DNA from: Ruminococcus sp. UBA3665
Lineage (GTDB): Bacteria; Bacillota; Clostridia; Oscillospirales; Ruminococcaceae
Assembly: GCA_002373165.1 (NCBI GenBank)
Contig: DFJS01000027.1
Span: 14,513 to 78,512, forward strand
Direction of reading: 5' to 3'
DNA length: 64,000 nt
Under the pieces are notes generated by a model that had not been told where the DNA came from, ran no database searches, and saw only the letters and a list, made by a program, of their open reading frames with translations. A program made the position numbers and the translations under genes. Shown piece after piece: positions 27,922 to 36,790 of the stretch (within the stretch, counting starts at the first letter, position 1; every line of letters starts with the position of its first letter).

Positions 27922-29511
27922 TCAGAATTTTACAGATTTTCCCTGCAAATCGACAGTCTGCTGAATTCCGGCATGACTGGCCGTATCTTCTGCCGAAAAT
28001 TCCAGCTGCAAGGATTCGTTCATTGTCATTGTTTCCGTCACCTGTGTTCCGGCCGGCACAGCCTGCGCACGGGTGAGAATTGCATCCAGCACTTCCCTGC
28101 CCTGGGGCAGGGCCGTATAAGGAACCTGATCAATCAGGATATATTTGCCTTTCTCATAAGGATCCGTTCCTTCTTCGAGCACATCTGTTTCCAGAATGCT
28201 GTAAATGCTGATGCGGCGTTTTTCTTCCGGCAGATCGCCCATGACAGTCTGTCCTGTTCCGGAAGCAGTCAGGGGAGTATTTTTCAGGAAGAAAATCCGG
28301 ATCATGGGTTCATAATTTCTCTGCGGAACGGCTGTGATAATTCCGTACCCATGCGGCGCAATATTGGCAAGCTGGGGAGCAGGTGCGGCATCCTTCCCCT
28401 GCGGGAACTGCATCAGGCCGGAAAGCAGAGCGGCACCTTCTGCAATAGATTTTTCCGGATTGAAACAGCGGACTTCTGCCTGGGGCGGCAATCCTCCGGA
28501 ACGGCGCAGAGTTTCCTGAATCTGGGGCATCCGGCTGCCGCCGCCGGTCAGAATCACATAACTGATTTTTTTGCCTTTATTTCTGCCGAGCATCTGTTTC
28601 ATCAAAGCGGCCGCTCTGTCGGCCAGATCCTGCGAAGCCTCTTCAAACTCCTTCCGGCTGACGGCCAGTTCGATATATTCCCCTTCATTTTGAATCTGTG
28701 TTTCTGTAGATTCTGCCTCGCTTAATTCTTCTTTCAATTCGCGGGCATTTGCAGCGAATTTCCTTTTCAGCTGTTTATCAGGCTCGGTCTGATATCCGGC
28801 AAGAAATGCCTGTTCCAGAACGGACTGCATCCGTTTGTCCCAGTGATCGCCGCCGAGTTCGGCATCGCCGTCCTGATCGACAACACGATAAGGCGATTCT
28901 GCGGAGGGTTCGTAATGCACCAGAGCGGTATCCAGCGTACCGCCGCCCAGGTCGAAAACAGCAATATAATCTTCCGGCACACTGTGAATTCCCAGAAAAC
29001 GCACGGCCGAGGCAACCGGCTCCTGTACCACGCCTTTCACCAGAACGGCTGTTCCGCTGGACAGCTTCACGCTTTCCACTGCACGGCGCAGAAGTCTGAC
29101 TCTGGGCTGGTCAAACGATACGGGAACGGTCAGAATTATATCCAATGACGAAGGATTCAGCGCATATTGTTTCTGAAGAATGCTTTCTGCTGTTTCCAGA
29201 AAATGAGTCATCATCCGGCGGATAATATCCAGCGGCGTATATTCCGTACTGCCCAGAGTAATTTTTTCTTCTGCCAGTCTGCTTTTTATAGAAATTACGC
29301 CGTATTCCGGACGGGAGCGGTATTTTCGCAGAGCTTCCCGGCCGAACAGTTCAGTTTTTCCGTCGTTCCAGTAGACAGAAGGAATTCCGCGCGAGGCATC
29401 TTTTGCGCTGACGAGTTCCTGCACTCTGTCAGTTCCGTCAGGTTCTTTTCCGTGCACAAAGCCGATATAAGTAAAATTAGTTCCAAAATCGATTCCGATT
29501 GCAATATTCAT
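27922..29511 (-). CDS. Hsp70-like ATPase B
   Basis: 529 residues. Seen: GIDFGTNFTYIG (phosphate 1), VFDLGGGTLDTALV (phosphate 2), ILTGGGSRMPQI (adenosine site), then a beta-rich domain starting near IAPHGYGIITAV, without a DnaK-type lid. Closest in style to the Hsp70s encoded on either side, which suggests local duplication. The ATG at 29511 follows AAAGGA. Probably a cytoplasmic chaperone-like ATPase serving the same client as the rest of the operon. Confidence 0.92.
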   Translation of the reverse strand: MNIAIGIDFGTNFTYIGFVHGKEPDGTDRVQELVSAKDASRGIPSVYWNDGKTELFGREALRKYRSRPEYGVISIKSRLAEEKITLGSTEYTPLDIIRRMMTHFLETAESILQKQYALNPSSLDIILTVPVSFDQPRVRLLRRAVESVKLSSGTAVLVKGVVQEPVASAVRFLGIHSVPEDYIAVFDLGGGTLDTALVHYEPSAESPYRVVDQDGDAELGGDHWDKRMQSVLEQAFLAGYQTEPDKQLKRKFAANARELKEELSEAESTETQIQNEGEYIELAVSRKEFEEASQDLADRAAALMKQMLGRNKGKKISYVILTGGGSRMPQIQETLRRSGGLPPQAEVRCFNPEKSIAEGAALLSGLMQFPQGKDAAPAPQLANIAPHGYGIITAVPQRNYEPMIRIFFLKNTPLTASGTGQTVMGDLPEEKRRISIYSILETDVLEEGTDPYEKGKYILIDQVPYTALPQGREVLDAILTRAQAVPAGTQVTETMTMNESLQLEFSAEDTASHAGIQQTVDLQGKSVKF

Positions 29512-29543
29512 GATACATGCATTCCTTTCTGGGACAGTTTTTG

Positions 29544-30995
29544 TCAGGAAAGACTGACAGAAGTTCCGGAAATTTCGTTTCCGTTCTGGTCAAGAACAGT
29601 CAGTTTCAGCAAGCCGCTGCTGGTCAGTTCCAGTTCGGCGATGCAGACCGTACCGGGTTCCGGCGGACGGCTGAACCATACAGTTGCCGAAAGGGCGTAT
29701 CCGCCGTGCTGCAAGGGAACAAGCGTTTGGTCCGTGTCATCGCCTTCCTGGACGGCAAACTGCAAAAACTGTCCGGACAGGCGACATTCATACCGGCCGG
29801 ATGCCGGAAGAGATGCATTTTTAAAAATCAGATTCCGGATACTCCGGGTTTGTCCCTGTTCCAGAATAATGCCGTAAGAATGCGCCGACTGGAGCAGAAC
29901 AGGGACAGGTGCCGAAATTGCCGCATACCGGGCTGCCCCCATGGCAACAGCAAATTCGGGATTGGCAATCCGGATCTGACAGTCGGGGAATTCCTGCTGA
30001 ATTCTGGTTTTGACCTGCGGCATGTGCGAACCGCCGCCGACAAGAATTACTTCCCGGAAAGGAGACTGTCCCTGCACAACATTCCGGACGGTCTGCATGG
30101 TACGTCCGAGCAGACTGGCCGTACAGGATTCAAATTCCTGCCGGGTTACGCGGATATCATATAAATTTCCCTGCATTTCGCAGGGCATATCATATACAGA
30201 TTCTTCAGAAAGGATTTCTTTAATTTCTCTGGCAAGAGCGGTCAGCCGTCTGCGGTTTGTTTCCAGAAAGCGGTCTGTTTCGGCATCGGACAGACCGGAC
30301 AGCTGAGTGACAATCTGACGTTCCAGCAGAGTCAGCAGTCTGTCGTCCCAGTCGTTGCCGCCGATGACATCGCCGCCCTGTGCCAGCACTGCATACGGCT
30401 GCTGATCGGAACCGGTTTTCTGGAGCAGAGTCACATCTGTGGTACCGCCGCCCAGGTCATACACCAGGACAGTACCGCCGGCCGCGGCGTGTTCTTCCAG
30501 AAAACAAACCGCGGCGGCGACAGGTTCCTGAATCACGGCATGAACGGTCACGCCGGCATCTTTCAGGGCAGAGAGGAGCATTTTTTTCCATTCTTCGCCA
30601 TAAGTAACGGGAACTGTCAGTACAGCAGAAAGTTCAGGATTGTCCAGCTGATATTGACTTTGCAGGCAGCCGCGTGCGCCCTCTATCAGGTAATTGACAA
30701 TATGTCTGACAATATCTTCCGGGGAGAAGGTAAAAACCTCGTTCTTTTTATTTTTCAGCTTGATAGAAGACTCACGGTAATGGCGTTTGACATACTCTGC
30801 CAGAGCAGAGGGGCAGTTTTTTCCGGCGCGCAGGGCAGGTTTTCCTGCCAGGGAGCCTTTTATGCTGTCATGAAAAAAAACGGTAGGAATCATAGGTTTT
30901 TCTCCGTTTGGCACAAGGGGCACATACTGTCCCCCATGAATAAAATAAACGGACGAAAAGCAGGTTCCAAAATCTATGCCGATTACAACAGGCAT
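29544..30995 (-). CDS. Hsp70-like ATPase A, first gene of the operon
   Basis: 483 residues, the shortest of the four. Motifs GIDFGTCFSS, VYDLGGGTTDVTLL and ILVGGGSHMPQV are intact, and a short beta-type C-terminal domain follows. The substitution of Thr by Cys in the first motif (FGTC instead of FGTT) is unusual. ATG at 30995 behind GAGGTGA, about 45 bp downstream of the operon promoter. As the promoter-proximal gene it should be the most strongly expressed product. Confidence 0.92.
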   Translation of the reverse strand: MPVVIGIDFGTCFSSVYFIHGGQYVPLVPNGEKPMIPTVFFHDSIKGSLAGKPALRAGKNCPSALAEYVKRHYRESSIKLKNKKNEVFTFSPEDIVRHIVNYLIEGARGCLQSQYQLDNPELSAVLTVPVTYGEEWKKMLLSALKDAGVTVHAVIQEPVAAAVCFLEEHAAAGGTVLVYDLGGGTTDVTLLQKTGSDQQPYAVLAQGGDVIGGNDWDDRLLTLLERQIVTQLSGLSDAETDRFLETNRRRLTALAREIKEILSEESVYDMPCEMQGNLYDIRVTRQEFESCTASLLGRTMQTVRNVVQGQSPFREVILVGGGSHMPQVKTRIQQEFPDCQIRIANPEFAVAMGAARYAAISAPVPVLLQSAHSYGIILEQGQTRSIRNLIFKNASLPASGRYECRLSGQFLQFAVQEGDDTDQTLVPLQHGGYALSATVWFSRPPEPGTVCIAELELTSSGLLKLTVLDQNGNEISGTSVSLS

Positions 30996-31040
30996 ATTAT
31001 CACCTCAATTATTTGAACAAAATTTAACAAATTCAATTAC

Positions 31041-31069
31041 AGTATAGCATATTTTTTGTCAAAAGTCAA
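31041..31069 (-). promoter_or_regulatory. Promoter of the 11-gene Hsp70/AAA operon
   Basis: Minus strand TTGACT (31064-31069), 17-bp spacer, TATACT (31041-31046), upstream of the first Hsp70 gene. No CIRCE-type inverted repeat is seen around it, so classical HrcA heat-shock control is not indicated. Confidence 0.75.
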
Positions 31070-31126
31070 GTTTCTTCACATTATTTGCCGCTTTTTTTGT
31101 GAAATTTGCAATATTCCGGCAGAGAA

Positions 31127-31164
31127 AAACGGCTTTATTTCTTTTTTCAGAAATAAAACCGTTT
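31127..31164 (-). terminator. Terminator of the EAL gene
   Basis: Hairpin of 14 paired positions with one mismatch (AAACGG and TTTATTTC arms), followed on the minus strand by TTTTT. It begins 12 bp after the EAL stop codon. Confidence 0.85.
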
Positions 31165-31175
31165 CAGGATAAAAT

Positions 31176-33137
31176 TCAGCCTGTCTTTGCATGAATTACA
31201 GAAAGAAATGTTTCTTCCGGAACAGGCTTGGAAAAATAATAGCCCTGCAAATAATCACAGCCCAGATTTTTCAGTATCTGTATCTGCTGTTCTGTTTCAA
31301 CGCCTTCGGCCAATGTTTTTTTATGCATTCCCCTGACCATTTCGATTGTACTTTTCAGCAGAACCATGCCCAGTTCACTTTGTTCTGCGCCCCACAGAAC
31401 ACTCTTGTCAATTTTGATGACATCTGCTCCCAGCGAGAACAGCGCATTGATATTGGAATACCCTGTGCCGAAATCGTCAATATAGAACATAAATCCGGCA
31501 GTTTTGAGTTTTTCAATCACTTCTTCCAGATGGCGGTAATCTTTTGCGGCAACGGATTCTGTAATTTCAAAGCTGATATCATGTTTATCCACGCCGGAAT
31601 CTTCTGCAATACTGACAATATGATCGGCAAAGCCTTCTTTCATGCATTCCATGACAGAAAGATTGACATTGATATGGCCTACTCCGTATTTTTGCGGAAC
31701 GCCGGTTGCAAGCAGACGGCACACCTGTCTGAGGACAAAATCATCTATTTCATCAATAATGCCTATTTTTTCGGCGATGGGGATAAACTCATCCGGATAG
31801 ATATTGCCCAGTTCTTTGTCATGCATTCTCAGCAGGGCTTCTGCGCCGTAAATTTTTTTATCAATATGATAAGTCGGCTGATAATACACTTCAAAGCTTC
31901 CTTCTTTGAGGCCTCTTGTCACAGCGGATTCTACCGCGGCATAGCGGATAATCCAGTCAAGGTCATCGCCCTGCATTACTTTTCCGCGGAATTTTTCCGG
32001 GATGGGGCACTGTGCAATATAGAACACATCGGCAATATTTCCGGCTCTTTCCGGGAGTGCAATCAGTATTACAGAAGCTTTCAGGAAGATATCTGTTTTT
32101 CCGATGCTCCATGGTTTCCGGAAACGCTCTGCAATTTCTGCGGCAACAGCGGCGGCCTTTTCTTCTGCCTTATCATAAATTGTCAGTGCAAAGCATCCCT
32201 GCCCGATGTTGTAGATATAATATTTTTTGATTTTAGTACCCAGGTAATCTGCCACAGTTCTTTGCAGAGCACTGTTGTTGGTTTTTCCCAGCAGGGTAGG
32301 ATTTGCAGTTCTGTTGAATCTGATATCCCGGACAATAATCAGCTGAACAGGGATGTCATTTTTCAAGGCGGCGGATACATCCAGCGAAAACGCGGCTGTG
32401 TTATAGACATCCAGTTCCACATCCCGGCGGTCGTCCTCGTTTTCCACAAAGAACAGCACGCCTGTAAAGCCCAGTGCTTCCATCAGGACTTCGATATAAA
32501 TCCTGCCGAACAGCATCTGAATCAGAATGCCCATTATGACCAGCATATAGCATACTGCAAACGAATGTTTTCTGTTTTTAGAGAGGATATTCCATGACCG
32601 CATGACCAATACAAAAGAAGCACCCAGCCAGACAGCAGACTGCACATAAATCAGGATTTCGCCGCCGGCTCTCCGGAAATCCCTGGCCTGGTCAAAATAC
32701 CATGTCCAGTGCAGCAAGGGATTGAAAATAACCATCAGTTCCATTGCACCCAGCGAAACGCCCATCAGAACATCCAGCCAGAAAACGCGTGTGGATTTAT
32801 GCTGTGCATGTCTGACGTTCCAGTTAATAGAACGGCCGACCACAAACGAAATATAAAAAAAGAAAATAGGTGCCAGCAGAGAATGCGTCACAAAATAAAT
32901 ATATCTTGAAACGGTCAGTGTCCGGAAAGCAGCATCTGATATTATTTTAGTTTTCTCTGCAAGAAAAGCAACAATTCCGCACACAGCATTGGCGGAAAGC
33001 AGGAAAAGCATCAGAATATAAATTTTATTCTGCGGTTTTCTGATACGCCTGTCCAGCATTGTAAAAATCAGGTCACTCATACAAACCAGGAAGGCGGCAA
33101 TACTTAAGCCTAAACTCAAATCGTTATAATCAATCAT
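31176..33137 (-). CDS. Membrane EAL-domain c-di-GMP phosphodiesterase
   Basis: 653 residues. About seven hydrophobic segments in residues 1-225 form a membrane sensor region; a GGDEF-like domain without the GGDEF signature follows (about 240-390), then a full EAL domain. Catalytic landmarks are visible: AEALLR, NVNLS, FEITES, DDFGTGYSN, KIDKS and AEGVET. It should cleave cyclic di-GMP in response to an unknown envelope signal. The ribosome site is weak (AAAAAG) and the gene starts 8 bp after a truncated HAD-phosphatase remnant. Own terminator downstream. Confidence 0.92.
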   Translation of the reverse strand: MIDYNDLSLGLSIAAFLVCMSDLIFTMLDRRIRKPQNKIYILMLFLLSANAVCGIVAFLAEKTKIISDAAFRTLTVSRYIYFVTHSLLAPIFFFYISFVVGRSINWNVRHAQHKSTRVFWLDVLMGVSLGAMELMVIFNPLLHWTWYFDQARDFRRAGGEILIYVQSAVWLGASFVLVMRSWNILSKNRKHSFAVCYMLVIMGILIQMLFGRIYIEVLMEALGFTGVLFFVENEDDRRDVELDVYNTAAFSLDVSAALKNDIPVQLIIVRDIRFNRTANPTLLGKTNNSALQRTVADYLGTKIKKYYIYNIGQGCFALTIYDKAEEKAAAVAAEIAERFRKPWSIGKTDIFLKASVILIALPERAGNIADVFYIAQCPIPEKFRGKVMQGDDLDWIIRYAAVESAVTRGLKEGSFEVYYQPTYHIDKKIYGAEALLRMHDKELGNIYPDEFIPIAEKIGIIDEIDDFVLRQVCRLLATGVPQKYGVGHINVNLSVMECMKEGFADHIVSIAEDSGVDKHDISFEITESVAAKDYRHLEEVIEKLKTAGFMFYIDDFGTGYSNINALFSLGADVIKIDKSVLWGAEQSELGMVLLKSTIEMVRGMHKKTLAEGVETEQQIQILKNLGCDYLQGYYFSKPVPEETFLSVIHAKTG

Positions 33138-33145
33138 ATGTCTTT

Positions 33146-33268
33146 TTATAAAAATCGCATAGCCGAAAAATTTTTGGTATGGTTTTGCAGGCCGAGCTTA
33201 TGCTGTACAAATCCGTCAAAACCGGCGAGCACGCCGTCCATATCAAAATAAATTTTTTCTACCGTAGC
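33146..33268 (-). pseudogene. HAD-phosphatase N-terminal remnant
   Basis: A ~40-codon stretch translates to the start of a HAD hydrolase: IYFDMDGVLAGFDGFV with the nucleophile DxD motif, then continues as QHKLGLQNH and stops at 33146. A working 5'-nucleotidase-like HAD needs 150 or more residues, so this is a truncated gene left directly upstream of the EAL gene. No clear start or remaining domain is seen. Confidence 0.6.
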
Positions 33269-33609
33269 AAATATCCTTTCATTCAAATTAAATTTACAGC
33301 TTTACGATAAATCGGAATTTATCATAATATAAAAGGCGGCTGAAAATGTAACCCCGGGGTGACAAAATCCCGAACAGCAATTATCATATCAAATAGTATG
33401 ATAACAAATGGCGGGTATGACGGCTTATATAGTACCCTTTTATATTTTTAAAAAAATATATTTTTTCGTGCGAAGGGATAGTAAACCCGTCATACCCGTC
33501 ATAATATTCAAAACTGACTAATGATATATAAATATCTGTACTGTAAATTCTGGTTTTTGTTTTTATTTTATCATAAATTTCAGTTTTTGTCAATCCATAT
33601 GGAAAAAAA
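33269..33609. other. Non-coding AT-rich region with inverted and tandem repeats
   Basis: No convincing gene. Contains TTATCATA / TATGATAA (33381-33404), a perfect 12-bp inverted repeat CGGGTATGACGG / CCGTCATACCCG (33412-33423 and 33487-33498), and the tandem unit ACCCGTCAT repeated twice from 33485. A 69-codon frame across it only translates the repeats and is not believable as a gene. Could be the scar of a mobile element or a structured RNA. Confidence 0.5.
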
Positions 33610-33643
33610 CATCAGTTTCCCGGAATATTCCGGAAAACTGATG
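33610..33643 (-). terminator. Terminator of metY
   Basis: Two 16-bp arms with one mismatch (CATCAGTTT...CCGGAA / TTCCGG...AACTGATG) followed on the minus strand by TTTTTTT, 22 bp after the metY stop. Confidence 0.9.
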
Positions 33644-33665
33644 CCAAAATCAGGAAATATATTTT

Positions 33666-34955
33666 TTACTGAATTGCTTTGAATGCAGTATCCAGCGCAT
33701 CAATCAGGTCATCAACATGTTCCGTACCAATGGAAAGACGGATTGTCGAAGGCTTGATGCCCTGCTCCAGCAGTTCAGATTCTGAAAGCTGGGAATGTGT
33801 TGTGGATGCCGGATGAATCACAAGCGATTTTACATCCGCAACATTGGCAAGCAGACTGAAAATCGGCAGATTGTCGATAAATTTCTTGGCATCGTCTTCC
33901 GTGCCTTTAATCTCGAACGTGAAAATACTGCCGCCGCCGTTCGGGAAGTATTTCTGATAAGTCTTATGGCTCGGTTCGGATTCCAGTGACGGATGATGCA
34001 CAGCCTCTACCTGGGGATGATCTGCCAGATATTTGACAATTTTCAGCGCATTTTCCACATGGCGTTCCACGCGCAGAGACAGTGTTTCCAGTCCCTGAAG
34101 GAAGATGAACGCATGGAACGGAGAAATGGCAGCACCTGTATCTCTCAGCAGAATTGCTCTGATATATGTCACAAATGCGGCTGCTCCTGCGGCAGCTGTA
34201 AAGCTGACACCATGATAGCTGGGGTTCGGTTCGGAAATCCACGGATATTTGCCGGATTTGCTCCAGTCGAAATTGCCGCTGTCCACGATTACGCCGCCGA
34301 TGGCTGTACCATGTCCGCCGATGAACTTTGTCGCAGAATGTACTACCAGATCAGCTCCGTATTCAGCCGGACGCACCAGATAAGGCGTTGCAAATGTATT
34401 ATCCACTACAAGAGGAATATGATGCGCATGTGCAATCTGTGCAATGCGTTCGATATCAATCACGTTGGAATTCGGGTTGCCGAGCGTTTCGATAAAGATT
34501 GCCTTTGTTTTTTCATTGATGGCACTGACAAAAGCAGATTCATCTTCCGGGTCGACAAATGTTGCTTCAATGCCGTACAGCGGCAGGGTATGTGCCAGCA
34601 GGTTATAAGTACCGCCGTAGATCGTCTTGGATGCGACAATATTTTCTCCGGCCTTTGCAAGAGCCTGAATGGTATAGCTGATTGCGGCTGCGCCGGATGC
34701 CACTCCCAGAGCGGCCACGCCGCCTTCCAGAGCAGCTATGCGCTTTTCAAACACATCCTGTGTAGAATTGGTCAGTCTGCCGTAGATATTGCCGGCATCT
34801 TTCAGGGCAAATCTGTCTGCGGCGTGCTGGGAATTATGAAATACATAAGAAGTGGTAGCATAAATCGGCACAGCTCTTGCATCGGATGCAGGATCGGCCT
34901 GTTCCTGGCCAACATGAAGCTGAAGGGTTTCAAAATGAAGTTTCTTTTCTGACAT
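33666..34955 (-). CDS. metY: O-acetylhomoserine sulfhydrylase
   Basis: 429 residues of the Cys/Met metabolism PLP family. Converts O-acetyl-L-homoserine plus sulfide to homocysteine. Seen: substrate entry motif YGRLTNSTQDVFEKR, the PLP-lysine segment HSATKFIGGHG, the SPFHAFIFLQGLETL stretch and the C-terminal RLSIGTEHVDDL, all typical of MetY; length matches the family. Start chosen at the ATG at 34955 behind AGGAGGA. A 31-codon leader ORF lies upstream in the same transcript, suggesting control by attenuation or leader-peptide translation. Confidence 0.95.
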   Translation of the reverse strand: MSEKKLHFETLQLHVGQEQADPASDARAVPIYATTSYVFHNSQHAADRFALKDAGNIYGRLTNSTQDVFEKRIAALEGGVAALGVASGAAAISYTIQALAKAGENIVASKTIYGGTYNLLAHTLPLYGIEATFVDPEDESAFVSAINEKTKAIFIETLGNPNSNVIDIERIAQIAHAHHIPLVVDNTFATPYLVRPAEYGADLVVHSATKFIGGHGTAIGGVIVDSGNFDWSKSGKYPWISEPNPSYHGVSFTAAAGAAAFVTYIRAILLRDTGAAISPFHAFIFLQGLETLSLRVERHVENALKIVKYLADHPQVEAVHHPSLESEPSHKTYQKYFPNGGGSIFTFEIKGTEDDAKKFIDNLPIFSLLANVADVKSLVIHPASTTHSQLSESELLEQGIKPSTIRLSIGTEHVDDLIDALDTAFKAIQ

Positions 34956-35040
34956 AATAAATTCCTCCTGTAAAATATGGAAAACGGCAATTTTGCCTGT
35001 CAATTCTGAAATATAAAAATAATTTCTGATCTCTTTTCTC

Positions 35041-35136
35041 TTAACTCATAAATCCTGTTATCGTAGGTCGACATCGTTTTGTTCCACGCATTCGGTCACG
35101 ACCCCGGATGATGGAACGGAGCTTTGTTTCTGTCAT
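35041..35136 (-). CDS. 31-residue leader peptide upstream of metY
   Basis: Short ORF in the metY leader with an AAAGGAG ribosome site 8 nt before its ATG and a consensus promoter upstream. The peptide is strongly basic (RGRDRMRGTKRCR) and ends in GFMS. It has one Cys and three Met codons but no run of them. The coding sequence also contains inverted segments (GTTCCA / TGGAAC around 35081-35117). Not a recognised riboswitch. Likely a regulatory leader peptide or a small protein of its own. Confidence 0.6.
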   Translation of the reverse strand: MTETKLRSIIRGRDRMRGTKRCRPTITGFMS

Positions 35137-35188
35137 AAACCAGACTCCTTTCAAATCCATTGTAAGTCTATCTGTTTGGTATGTGTTT

Positions 35189-35217
35189 ATTATAGCACAG
35201 TTCCGGGTATTTGTCAA
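35189..35217 (-). promoter_or_regulatory. Promoter of the metY leader transcript
   Basis: Minus strand TTGACA (35212-35217), 17-bp spacer, TATAAT (35189-35194). Full consensus; leaves about 225 nt of leader before the metY start. Confidence 0.9.
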
Positions 35218-35238
35218 ATTGTTATTTTCGATAATCAG

Positions 35239-36632
35239 TTATTGATTTTTCTGATAACTGTTTTTTTCCGGAAGTTCTGCATAACGGAAAATCCAGTCTT
35301 TCAGGCTGTCGCCCTGCTCGATGCCGCTGAGAAAATCCCTTGCAGGATTGCGCAGTGTTTCCGCGCGGTCAAACAGCGGCGCGAGAAAACATTCTTCCTG
35401 AAAGCCGCGTTCGGCAAGGCCTTCTCTGGCAAGTTCCAGAATCCGGAGCAGTACGGCAGAAAGCTCTTTCTGCTGAATAAATTCCGGAAATTCTCTGTAT
35501 GTCAGCAGTTCACGGAGTTCCGAGGCATTATAGCCATGATGATACAGAACAGAATCCTCATCCAGCAGAGCAGTCAGTTCCGGAAGCTTTTCGGCCAGTC
35601 CGGCATGGAATGCCGCATGTGTGAAGGCATCCCGGACGGGCTGTTGGCAGGCACTGCGGAATTCGATAGTTCCTCTGTAAGTAAGATCTGCAAATTTGAA
35701 GCTTCTGTGATAGGCAATATCCTGCACTTCCGGCTGAAACGCAAATTCTTTCCAGCCTGTTCCGGAAAAATAAGTTCCTGTCACGCTTTTCCGGTGAATA
35801 TATTCTGCAATCGGAATGGGCTTGAAATGGAGATATTTATCCCCTTTCTGCACACAGTAGATACTCTGGCTTTTGATATAATCAAGATATTCGTCCAGAT
35901 TCCGGATTTCCGTTTCGTACATGCCTAGATTATGCGGATTATATCCCTGCGAACTGTACCGCCACAGATAGTCCCTTGCCAGAATCCGCGACCAGCCGCA
36001 GGAATTCGCAAACAGCACGGCTTTGAACGGCTCCAGAAGATTAAATGCATGAATGGAAGCAATAATTTCTTCTTTCTGCACATCCAGCTGCACCTGAGAG
36101 GCCGCCGCAAGCATACTGAATTCCGGAATGTCATGATAAAACGTATCGCCGTATTCTTTGTAAGCGTGAAGATGATGATACAGCATCCGGTAACGGTCAT
36201 TGGCAATGGGTTCGTAATGCTGGTACGGATGATACGGATTAATTCCCATGCCTGTCAGAAGATGGCCGGCAGAAGATAATTTTTCCTGCAATGCGGAAAA
36301 ATATTTCCGGAAACGCTGATACAGCACATGAATAGTTTTTTCTTTTCCGAATGATAATTCCAGCGTATGATAACTGCAATCAAATGAAAGATTATCTCCT
36401 GTTTCCGGGTGGGTCAGAGAATAAAGCCTGCCGTTGTCATCTGCTTTCTGGTCGGTAAATGCAAACTGACAGGCAAATTCTTTCACAATGGCCTGCACGG
36501 CCTGCAAATCGACTTTTTTTTCTCCAGATTCAGGAGAGGAAATTCAAATTCCACGCCGATAATACGTTCCGGACGGCGTTCTGTCGGACGGATATATTTC
36601 TCATAAATTGCTTCATCCAGTGTAATGCTCAT
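35239..36632 (-). pseudogene. GCS2-type glutamate-cysteine ligase-like gene, frameshifted
   Basis: Read through one shift, this is a ~463-residue ligase of the glutamate-cysteine ligase/carboxylate-amine ligase type. The first ~40 residues, from the ATG at 36632 behind AAAGGAG, hold IIGVEFEFPLLNLEKK. The frame is then lost in a run of eight A (36514-36521) and continues in another frame with ACQFAF, GMGINPYHPYQHYEP, SCGWSRILARDYLW and TIEFRSACQQPVRDA. Nine A, or a -1 slip on the A run, restores one continuous protein. Promoter and ribosome site are intact. It is a recent mutation, a sequencing error or programmed slippage. Product would join Glu and Cys or a similar amine. Confidence 0.75.
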
Positions 36633-36668
36633 GATGTCATGCTCCTTTGGCAATAAAATTTTGATTTT

Positions 36669-36697
36669 ATTATACCCCGTAACAGAAACTTTGTCCA
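36669..36697 (-). promoter_or_regulatory. Promoter of the GCS2-type ligase gene
   Basis: Minus strand TGGACA (36692-36697), 17-bp spacer, TATAAT (36669-36674), 37 bp before the ATG. Confidence 0.7.
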
Positions 36698-36753
36698 ATT
36701 CTGATTTCTTAGTGCTGGTTATCAGAAAAATCTATTTCCGGGAGGGGCAGTTC

Positions 36754-36785
36754 AAAAAAGCCCGTGACGATTCACGAGCTTTTTT
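36754..36785 (-). terminator. Terminator of the CotH-like gene
   Basis: Arms AAAAAAGCCCGTGA / TCACGAGCTTTTTT with one mismatch and a 4-nt loop, right after the CotH-like stop codon; T run on the minus strand. Confidence 0.88.
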
Positions 36786-36790
36786 AGGAT

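Noticed and set aside
31021..31069. CIRCE heat-shock element at the Hsp70 operon promoter
   Set aside because: No TTAGCACTC/GAGTGCTAA inverted repeat is present.
31191..32597. 468-codon plus-strand frame opposite the EAL gene
   Set aside because: Shadow of a well-preserved EAL domain; no ribosome site or recognisable motif.
33384..33593. 69-codon minus-strand frame in the repeat region
   Set aside because: Translates the repeats (YDGYDG) and has no ribosome site; treated as non-coding.
34956..35188. SAM riboswitch or T-box before metY
   Set aside because: No T-box TGGNACC bulge sequence with specifier stem and no SAM-I core could be seen; the leader ORF explains the region better.
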